A DNA stretch of 7,984 nucleotides from DATMNI01 sp035570275 (lineage in GTDB: Bacteria; Acidobacteriota; Terriglobia; Bryobacterales; Bryobacteraceae): the NCBI GenBank assembly GCA_035570275.1, contig DATMNI010000004.1:1-7984 (forward strand). Direction: 5' to 3'. A program made the translations under genes and the position numbers. Below the pieces are notes generated by a model that made no database searches, was not told where the DNA came from, and saw only the letters and a program-made list of their open reading frames with translations. Positions 1-4,361 of the stretch are shown here, one piece after another. Numbering within the stretch: the first letter of the stretch is position 1; the number at the start of each line of letters is the position of its first letter.

Positions 1-60
1 GACGCCAAGGCGTTCACCACCGAGATACTCAAGGAACTGCCGGCGCGGGTAGGGGCATAG
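1..60 (+). CDS. C-terminal end of an unidentified gene (partial)
   Basis: Frame 1 is open from the window edge and ends with TAG at 58-60, giving a 19-residue tail that ends in ELPARVGA. The codons end mostly in G or C, as in the clear genes nearby. The tail is too short to assign to a family. It lies 49 bases upstream of the toxin gene on the same strand, so read-through from this gene into the toxin-antitoxin pair is possible. A chance open frame cannot be excluded. Confidence 0.4.
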   Translation, partial: DAKAFTTEILKELPARVGA

Positions 61-81
61 GGGCATTGGCGAACACAGGAC

Positions 82-109
82 TTGACAGCCTACGGGTAGG
101 CCGTATACT
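82..109 (+). promoter_or_regulatory. Sigma-70 promoter with palindromic operator candidate
   Basis: A perfect -35 hexamer TTGACA (82-87) and a near-consensus -10 TATACT (104-109) are separated by 16 bases. Nearly the whole spacer is an inverted repeat: GCCTAC (88-93), GG, GTAGGC (96-101). A palindrome between -35 and -10 is a classic place for an autorepressor, and the antitoxin downstream carries a helix-turn-helix, so this is a good candidate for its operator. Oddly, the -10 box touches the toxin ATG at 110, so transcription would be expected to begin around 116-118, inside the coding frame. Confidence 0.72.
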
Positions 110-400
110 ATGAATCAGGACGATTTCGAATGGGACGCTGCCAAAGCCCAAAGCAACCTGATAAAGCACGGCGTGAGCTTTGAGGCTGCCCGTTGGGCGT
201 TTGACGATGGGTTTGCCTTCGAACGATGTGATTTCGACAGTGAGCCGGGCCATACCAGGTACGTCATCTCTGGAATGGTCAAGGACGTGATTCTAACGGT
301 AGTTTATACGGAGCGAGGCGAGCGCACTCGCATCATCTCGGCCCGCAGAGCGACAAAGTATGAGCAAACGGAATACTATCGTAGCCAAACGGAAGAGTGA
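110..400 (+). CDS. brnT: BrnT-family ribonuclease toxin (DUF497)
   Basis: The 96-residue product has the layout of BrnT, a RelE-fold toxin that in characterised type II systems cleaves RNA and stops translation. Visible family marks are an N-terminal FEWD (6-9), NLIKHGVSFEAA (16-27), the strand VVYTERGER (64-72) and the basic RIISARRAT block (74-82). Length is normal for the family. An in-frame TGA at 83-85 and the absence of other start codons make ATG 110 the only start that keeps FEWD; the next candidate, GTG 173, would remove it. No convincing ribosome binding site precedes it; GGGTAGG at 94-100 is the best. The end overlaps the antitoxin gene by 41 bases in another frame. The gene looks intact. 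The family call is by motif; activity is inferred. Confidence 0.88.
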   Translation: MNQDDFEWDAAKAQSNLIKHGVSFEAARWAFDDGFAFERCDFDSEPGHTRYVISGMVKDVILTVVYTERGERTRIISARRATKYEQTEYYRSQTEE

Positions 401-767
401 TGGATCGCTGGTTCAGGTGATGCCCGGCGGCGCCACTCGGCCGCTGGAAGACAAGACCGATTGGGCACGCCTGCGGGCGATGACCGACGAGGAGGTCACG
501 GCGGCGGCGCTCGGCGATCCGGACGCGCAGCCCATGACGCCGGAGCAACTCCGCACCGCGCGCCGGGTACCGCGAACCAAAACTCTCCGCCGGGCCCTGG
601 CCCTGACGCAGGAAGAATTTGCGTCGCGCTACCACATCCCGATCGGCACTCTGCGCGATTGGGAACAGGGACGCTGTGAGCCCGACCAGCCGGCGCGCGC
701 CTATCTGACCGTGATTGCCCACGACCCCGAAGGCGTGAACCGTGCCCTGGCAGGGAAGCGTTTGTGA
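360..767 (+). CDS. Antitoxin with BrnA-like N-terminus and XRE helix-turn-helix
   Basis: A 135-residue protein starting inside brnT, so the two are almost certainly co-transcribed as toxin then antitoxin. Residues 31-70 (KTDWARLRAMTDEE, then DPDAQPMTPEQL) resemble the front part of BrnA antitoxins. BrnA normally continues into a ribbon-helix-helix, but here residues 74-120 form a Cro/XRE-type helix-turn-helix: LALTQEEFASRYHIPIGTLRDWE. Its WEQGRCEPDQPARAYL stretch is typical of HigA-like regulators. It probably neutralises BrnT through the N-terminal part and represses the promoter at 82-109 through the helix-turn-helix; both roles are inferred from family knowledge. The start ATG 360 is chosen because the MSKRN opening looks like related antitoxins; only a weak AGAG lies upstream. 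The stop is followed 49 bases later by the next gene. Confidence 0.85.
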   Translation: MSKRNTIVAKRKSDGSLVQVMPGGATRPLEDKTDWARLRAMTDEEVTAAALGDPDAQPMTPEQLRTARRVPRTKTLRRALALTQEEFASRYHIPIGTLRDWEQGRCEPDQPARAYLTVIAHDPEGVNRALAGKRL

Positions 768-803
768 TGGGGGCGCGTTACCGCTGGCCCGCCCTGTTTC
801 ATG

Positions 804-816
804 TACACTTCGAATC
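804..816 (+). promoter_or_regulatory. Possible -10 box for a leaderless start
   Basis: TACACT (804-809) lies seven bases before the ATG at 817, the distance expected if transcription begins on the A of the start codon. No purine-rich ribosome binding site is present between 790 and 816, which agrees with a leaderless message. No good -35 hexamer is visible at the matching distance, so this is tentative. Confidence 0.3.
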
Positions 817-1776
817 ATGAGAACAGTAGCACTCGTATCGATCTTGGGCTGCTTACTCGCCGGTTGTCCCGCCATCCGGGCTCAATCGCAACCGGGCTTG
901 GCCCAACCCGCGGCTGCCGCCACGCCGAAATTCGAATCGACCTCCGTCAAGCCCTGCGGGGACGCCCGCGCCGACCGGAAAACCGGCGACGTTGTGCCTG
1001 GCGGCAGGGCCGGGGGCGGAGGCGGAAGTTCTTCTCCCGGAAGGCTACGTCTAGCTTGCTGGACCGTCATGGATCTCATCCAGTCGGCCTACCTCACGTA
1101 CGCGAATGGTCAAGCCCACTCACTCCTGTCGGTTGCGTCCACACCGATCCAGGGAGGCCCGGCAATTCCATCCTGGTCTGAGCGATCGTCGGACGAATGT
1201 ATCGGCGGAATCGGCTGTTGGATCGATTCCGACCGCTTCACCATCGACGCGAAATCAGAGGGTAGTCCAGGCCAGGAAACTATGAGGGGGCCCATGATGC
1301 AAGCGCTTCTCGAAGACAGATTTAAGCTGAGGATCCACCGTGCGACCAGAGAGGTCCCGGTCTTTGAGCTGACGGTGGCCAACGGAGGCCCCAAACTGCA
1401 GCCGGCTAAGGAAGGAAGCTGCAGGCTTGTGTCCGGCACCACCGGTTTCGTAATTCCTACCGGCGCCATGTCCTGCGCCATGCAGAATGCGCGCGGGGGG
1501 ATCGTCACGGTGGCAGCGCAGGCAGCGAGTCTCGGCGAATTTTCCGAGCTGCTCGGCTTGCATCCGGCTGCTGCGGGATTGGGCCGCCCGGTCGTCGATA
1601 AAACCGGCATCGCGGGGCATTTCGATTTCCACCTGGAATACGGGCGCCGGGACGTCCCTGCAAATCCGTCGATCTTTACCGCGCTGCAGCAACAGCTTGG
1701 CCTGAAACTCGAGCCGGCCAAGGGGCCCCGCGAATTCCTTGTCATCGATAGCGTGCAGCAGCCCTCCGGCAACTAG
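817..1776 (+). CDS. Secreted TIGR03435-family protein
   Basis: A 319-residue exported protein of unknown function belonging to the soil-associated TIGR03435 family. Family marks are FESTSVKPC just after the leader, the block MMQALLEDRFKLRIHRATRE followed by VPVFELTVANGGPKLQPAK, and a C-terminal half with GRPVVDKTGIAGHFDFHLEY and then FTALQQQLGLKLEPAKGPREFLVIDSV. The N-terminus is a signal peptide (residues 1-22): a hydrophobic stretch with LLAGC at 13-17, which could serve as a lipobox, or cleavage could follow AIRA. The start at ATG 817 is preferred over the upstream in-frame ATG 742, which would overlap the antitoxin gene and add 25 residues before the signal peptide. A Gly-rich segment (about residues 61-72) and several extra cysteines vary from what I recall of the family. 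Neighbours give no hint of role; in Solibacter-type genomes these genes are scattered in many copies. Confidence 0.9.
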   Translation: MRTVALVSILGCLLAGCPAIRAQSQPGLAQPAAAATPKFESTSVKPCGDARADRKTGDVVPGGRAGGGGGSSSPGRLRLACWTVMDLIQSAYLTYANGQAHSLLSVASTPIQGGPAIPSWSERSSDECIGGIGCWIDSDRFTIDAKSEGSPGQETMRGPMMQALLEDRFKLRIHRATREVPVFELTVANGGPKLQPAKEGSCRLVSGTTGFVIPTGAMSCAMQNARGGIVTVAAQAASLGEFSELLGLHPAAAGLGRPVVDKTGIAGHFDFHLEYGRRDVPANPSIFTALQQQLGLKLEPAKGPREFLVIDSVQQPSGN

Positions 1777-1822
1777 CTGTTTTAGAGCATTCTCGAGCTG
1801 CGTGGTTATGGACGCCCCCACC

Positions 1823-1842
1823 GGCGGAGCGACCGCTCCGCC
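1823..1842. repeat. Perfect 20-base palindrome between convergent genes
   Basis: GGCGGAGCG (1823-1831), AC, CGCTCCGCC (1834-1842) forms a strong hairpin in either strand. It lies between the stop of the TIGR03435 gene (1776) and the stop of the minus-strand zinc-ribbon gene (1848). It could act as a two-way terminator, but neither side has a T-run. Its look and setting also suit a dispersed REP-like palindromic element; only one copy is seen in this window. Confidence 0.6.
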
Positions 1843-1847
1843 TACAT

Positions 1848-2084
1848 TCATTGGCGTGAGGCGCCGCGGTGCGTTGTGGCGTGGCCCGTGGCGCGCGCCA
1901 GAATGTAGAACCGTTTCCCGCAGGAACGGCAATGGCGCGGGGTGCGGCCCAGCCAGGCCATCACAGTGTCCAGCCAACCGCGCGGCATGGAGGAGACGAT
2001 GTCCAGATTGAAGCACCTGGGGCATCGCACGTCGCCCGGCTTGACATGAATGGGAGTGTTGACTACCAAACCAAAGTCTATCAA
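1848..2084 (-). CDS. Small zinc-ribbon protein, function unknown
   Basis: The 78-residue product has two CxxC knuckles, CPRC (21-24) and CRSC (52-55), 27 residues apart, the spacing of a zinc ribbon. Between them is LDIVSSMPRGWLDTVMAWLGRTPRH, and after them GKRFYI, a pattern I associate with small conserved proteins of Acidobacteriota. Four cysteines in correct pairs argue against a chance frame even though the region is GC-rich. The start is uncertain: TTG at 2084 is the first possible codon after an in-frame stop (2091-2093), while a GTG at codon 19 would give a 60-residue protein starting right before CPRC. No clear ribosome binding site supports either. It is divergent from the proline dehydrogenase gene. 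The role, whether nucleic-acid binding or structural, cannot be told. Confidence 0.62.
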   Translation of the reverse strand: MIDFGLVVNTPIHVKPGDVRCPRCFNLDIVSSMPRGWLDTVMAWLGRTPRHCRSCGKRFYILARATGHATTHRGASRQ

Positions 2085-2180
2085 ACCGTTCTAACACCGG
2101 CACTCGCCCTGTACCTATTGGCACAGCCCTTCCAGAAGTAATGGGACTCGTGGCGCAATTTGGACAGGTGGTGCCAGCCG

Positions 2181-2218
2181 CCGGAGAACGCTCCGGTAGG
2201 CTGCCGGGTGTTAGCCTA
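2181..2218 (+). promoter_or_regulatory. Two adjacent hairpins in the proline dehydrogenase leader
   Basis: Hairpin one is CCGGAG (2181-2186), loop AACG, CTCCGG (2191-2196). Hairpin two starts at the next base: TAGGCT (2197-2202), a ten-base loop, AGCCTA (2213-2218). Both have perfect six-base stems, and the second ends six bases before the preferred GTG start at 2225. They could control translation initiation or protect the message end. If translation instead begins at ATG 2141, the stretch is coding and the repeats may be incidental. Confidence 0.4.
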
Positions 2219-2224
2219 TCGTAC

Positions 2225-3133
2225 GTGCGGAGCTTTTTTCTCTTCCTTTCGCGCCGGAAGCGGTTACGAAAATGGATGGAAACCTCTTCACTGGCCAAGC
2301 GCCTCTCGCGCCGTTTTGTGGCCGGCGAGACTCTCGGCGAAGCGTTGGCTGTCAGCCGAAAACTGAACTCCGAAGGCCTCACGGTGACCCTGGATCACCT
2401 GGGCGAAAGCGTCTCCACGCGGGAAGCCGCCGCCGAAGCGCGCGATGTTTACGTGCGCACCCTGGACGCCATCCAGAACTCGGGCATTCACGGCAACGTC
2501 TCGCTCAAGCTGACTCAGTTCGGCCTCGATCTGTCTTACGAACAGTGCCTGGCCAACGTGGAGCAACTGGTGAAGCGAGCGGACGAACACAATACGTTCG
2601 TGCGCGTGGATATGGAATCCAGCGGTTATGCGGACCGCACTTTGGATCTGGTAACCAGCCTCCACGAACGCCACGGCTCAGTGGGCGTGGTCATTCAAGC
2701 CTACCTGTACCGGAGCAAGGCCGATATCGAAGTATTGAATGGCCGCAGCATCCGGGTGCGGCTCTGCAAGGGCGCCTATCTGGAGCCGGCCTCGGTGGCA
2801 TTCCCGCACAAAGCCGAGGTGGACCGCAGCTTTGTCGAACTGATGAAACTGCTGCTGGACCACGGCGTCTACCCGGCCATCGCCACCCACGACGAAGCCA
2901 TGATCGCGCAGACCAAGGCGTACGCCGCGGCGCGGAACATCGCGCTCGATTCCTTCGAATTTCAGATGTTGTACGGGATTCGCCGCGACCTGCAGCGCAA
3001 ACTGATCGCCGAAGGCTACCGGGTGCGGCTCTACGTGCCGTTCGGCCAGGCTTGGTACCCCTACTACATGCGCCGCCTGGCCGAGCGCCCGGCGAACGTG
3101 TTCTTCATGCTGCGGAATCTGTTCCGGCGATAA
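2225..3133 (+). CDS. Proline dehydrogenase, monofunctional FAD enzyme
   Basis: This enzyme oxidises L-proline to delta-1-pyrroline-5-carboxylate using FAD and passes electrons to the respiratory chain, the first step of proline catabolism. The 302-residue length from GTG 2225 matches single-domain bacterial enzymes of the Bacillus/Thermus type. Visible barrel motifs in order: VSLKLTQFGLDLS (about 92-104, with the conserved Lys95), FVRVDMESS (125-133, Asp129), VVIQAYLYRS (155-164), RVRLCKGAYLEP (177-188), AIATHDE (228-234), SFEFQMLYGIRR (253-264), and YVPFGQAWYPYYMRRLAER (270-288). Arg283-Arg284 correspond to the paired arginines that hold the substrate carboxylate. An in-frame ATG at 2141 would add 28 residues unlike the family, so GTG 2225 is preferred, though it lacks a strong ribosome binding site. 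No P5C dehydrogenase or proline transporter is nearby. All key residues appear present. Confidence 0.93.
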   Translation: MRSFFLFLSRRKRLRKWMETSSLAKRLSRRFVAGETLGEALAVSRKLNSEGLTVTLDHLGESVSTREAAAEARDVYVRTLDAIQNSGIHGNVSLKLTQFGLDLSYEQCLANVEQLVKRADEHNTFVRVDMESSGYADRTLDLVTSLHERHGSVGVVIQAYLYRSKADIEVLNGRSIRVRLCKGAYLEPASVAFPHKAEVDRSFVELMKLLLDHGVYPAIATHDEAMIAQTKAYAAARNIALDSFEFQMLYGIRRDLQRKLIAEGYRVRLYVPFGQAWYPYYMRRLAERPANVFFMLRNLFRR

Positions 3134-3163
3134 CCAGCGCGGCCCTCCAGGTCGCGGCGGGGG

Positions 3164-3241
3164 CTAGCGCTTTCCGGCGAAGGCACCGTCCAGCTTGTTC
3201 AGCAGCGTCATGCCGGTAGGCTTCGATCCCCGCGCGGCCAT
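3164..3241 (-). pseudogene. Short open frame, possible gene remnant
   Basis: The gap between the convergent stops at 3133 and 3283 contains a minus-strand frame of 25 codons from ATG 3241 to TAG 3164, ending KLDGAFAGKR. It stays open upstream to a TGA near 3265. Most of its codons end in G or C, as real genes here do, but there is no ribosome binding site. It could be the tail of a decayed gene. A competing frame from ATG 3269 runs 54 codons to 3105 and overlaps the end of the proline dehydrogenase gene. Neither can be assigned a product, and no terminator hairpin with a T-run is visible. Confidence 0.22.
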
Positions 3242-3282
3242 GATCCGGAAACGGCCAAGAGCGCTTCATCGTTTTTGCCCCG

Positions 3283-3603
3283 TCACGGTATGGATGCCAT
3301 CCATTCGGCGGCCTTCTGTGGAAACGCCAGGACGCCGACGACCACGGCCGCAGACATGCCGAACAGGATTAAACTGAAGCGGCTCCGCCGCCTGCACGCG
3401 CGTTGCCCTCGATACAACTGAATCAATCCCACGGCCAAAAGAACGACAGCAATGCCCAGCAGCCAGGGCCGTAACGCAGCTAAAGCGACACTCAATCCCA
3501 GCGCCCCCACTGCGCCGGCGATGCCCAGAGGCAGGCAGCACGCCAGTGTTGCCAGTGCGCTTAAGGCGGCAGCGACCGGCGCGCACCGTTCGGTAGCTCG
3601 CAT
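3283..3603 (-). CDS. MerT-like three-helix metal transport protein
   Basis: A 106-residue inner-membrane protein with three hydrophobic segments (about 11-36, 46-64 and 77-94). The first carries a vicinal cysteine pair, Cys22-Cys23, in ATLACCLPLG, the hallmark of MerT-type mercuric ion importers, where that pair takes the ion from MerP. Length is close to the usual 116 residues. Unlike classic MerT, the loop between helices two and three has a single cysteine (Cys70 in the basic stretch RACRRRSR) rather than two, so this is a divergent member and the metal is not certain. The ATG follows the stop of the MerP-like gene without a gap (TAAATG), which suggests translational coupling. Last gene of a three-gene cassette, convergent with proline dehydrogenase. 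Metal transport is inferred from the cysteine pair and context. Confidence 0.7.
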   Translation of the reverse strand: MRATERCAPVAAALSALATLACCLPLGIAGAVGALGLSVALAALRPWLLGIAVVLLAVGLIQLYRGQRACRRRSRFSLILFGMSAAVVVGVLAFPQKAAEWMASIP

Positions 3604-3972
3604 TTAGGCCGCCTTGAGTTCCTTTACCTGATAGCCGCAGTCGGCGACGAACTTGGAAAGACTGTCTGCGCTCTGGCGAGCCGGGTCGAAAATGATCGTA
3701 GCCTGGCCATTCTTGTAATCAATGGATGCTTTTTCAACCCCGGCCATCCTGCGGAAAGAAGCTTCCAACCCGCGGGCGCACGAGGCACAGGTCATACCGG
3801 CAATGCGCATATGAATTGTTTTTGTTGTGCCTGCCTTTGATGAAGCGGCATTATCGGCGGCGGCGACAGGCGAGCTGCCACGAGCGGGCCAGAAGGCCGA
3901 CGCGGCTACGAACACGCCAATCGTCAGCAGAAGAAGAATCGGCCAACGATCTTTCACGGCGAAACGATGCAT
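3604..3972 (-). CDS. MerP-like membrane-anchored HMA metal-binding protein
   Basis: The 122-residue product has one N-terminal hydrophobic segment (11-28), an uncleaved anchor or signal peptide, a Ser/Ala-rich linker, and a heavy-metal-associated domain (about 52-118). The metal site is GMTCASC (59-65) with Cys62 and Cys65; a further Cys112 in DCGYQ lies near the end. The domain would sit outside the inner membrane and pass a soft metal ion such as mercury or copper to the MerT-like protein encoded next. It resembles periplasmic MerP with a longer front end. The ribosome binding site AAGGAG (3988-3983) lies within the last codons of the preceding gene, ten bases from ATG 3972, and only four bases separate the two genes. 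Binding by the CxxC motif is well established for the family; the metal here is inferred. Confidence 0.83.
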   Translation of the reverse strand: MHRFAVKDRWPILLLLTIGVFVAASAFWPARGSSPVAAADNAASSKAGTTKTIHMRIAGMTCASCARGLEASFRRMAGVEKASIDYKNGQATIIFDPARQSADSLSKFVADCGYQVKELKAA

Positions 3973-3976
3973 CTTT

Positions 3977-4294
3977 TTAGCTCTCCTTTGCTTCGCGCAC
4001 GGCGGAGCGTATCCATTCGGCTGGAGGAACTCCCGACCGGTGGCCCTGATCCGTGTAAGTGCGACACGTCAGGCCAAAATCTTGTGCGGATCTTGCTGCC
4101 GGCTCAACATCCTGCCCGTTGATCCGAATGGTGGGTGAGCCGAGAAAGCTCACGGTTCGCGCCGTGGCCGCGTCTTTTACTTCGACCTCAAGCATTTCCG
4201 CCGACACCCCTTCCACCCGGAGTGCTTCCCGCACCCGGCCGACTGCCGGAGGGTGATTCGGACAACCCGAAAAGTATAAGATTTCAACTTTCAT
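3977..4294 (-). CDS. Thioredoxin-fold protein of a metal-resistance cassette
   Basis: A 105-residue cytoplasmic protein starting MKVEILYFSGCPNHPP. The first beta strand, a cysteine at position 11 in CPNHPPA, and SPT at 53-55 (the cis-proline loop) indicate a thioredoxin-like fold with one N-terminal active-site cysteine; Cys77 in GLTCRTY is the only other. It lacks the resolving cysteine of a normal CxxC. Similar small proteins occur beside mercury and other metal transport genes, and some are loosely labelled alkylmercury lyase or glutaredoxin. A thiol-transfer or metal-relay role is a reasonable guess. An in-frame GTG at 4342 would add 16 residues made of a short DNA repeat, so ATG 4294 is preferred. 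First gene of the three-gene group, whose genes are nearly touching. Confidence 0.78.
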   Translation of the reverse strand: MKVEILYFSGCPNHPPAVGRVREALRVEGVSAEMLEVEVKDAATARTVSFLGSPTIRINGQDVEPAARSAQDFGLTCRTYTDQGHRSGVPPAEWIRSAVREAKES

Positions 4295-4298
4295 TGTC

Positions 4299-4328
4299 TT
4301 TCTGACGAATTCTTTTCTGACGAATCCT
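4299..4328. repeat. Tandem 15-base repeat at the cassette's 5' end
   Basis: Two copies of TTTCTGACGAAT(T/C)CT (4299-4313 and 4314-4328) differ by one base; a third partial copy starts at 4329. Read on the minus strand they lie just upstream of the thioredoxin-fold ATG and contain AAAAGGA and AAAAGAA, weak ribosome-binding-like tracts. The repeat is likely slippage in the leader. Confidence 0.7.
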
Positions 4329-4361
4329 TTTCTTGGGTTCACGGCCGATAGTTGCGGGCGT

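Noticed and set aside
333..875. 180-residue minus-strand frame opposite the antitoxin gene
   Set aside because: It is antisense to a clear toxin-antitoxin pair and has no recognisable motif.
1779..1788. GTTTTAGAGC, resembling the start of a Cas9 CRISPR repeat
   Set aside because: It is a single ten-base match with no second copy, spacer, anti-repeat or cas gene; chance.
2118..2144. TTGGCA and TAATGG as a promoter for proline dehydrogenase
   Set aside because: The spacer is only 15 bases and the -10 is poor; not better than background.
1255..2382. 375-residue minus-strand open frame across the TIGR03435 gene end and the proline dehydrogenase start
   Set aside because: It is antisense to two well-supported genes, its composition is Arg/Pro-rich, and no domain is recognisable; long shadow frames are expected in GC-rich DNA.
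2272..3219. 315-residue plus-strand frame overlapping proline dehydrogenase
   Set aside because: It is a +1 shadow rich in Arg, Gly and Pro, whereas the overlapping frame carries every proline dehydrogenase motif.
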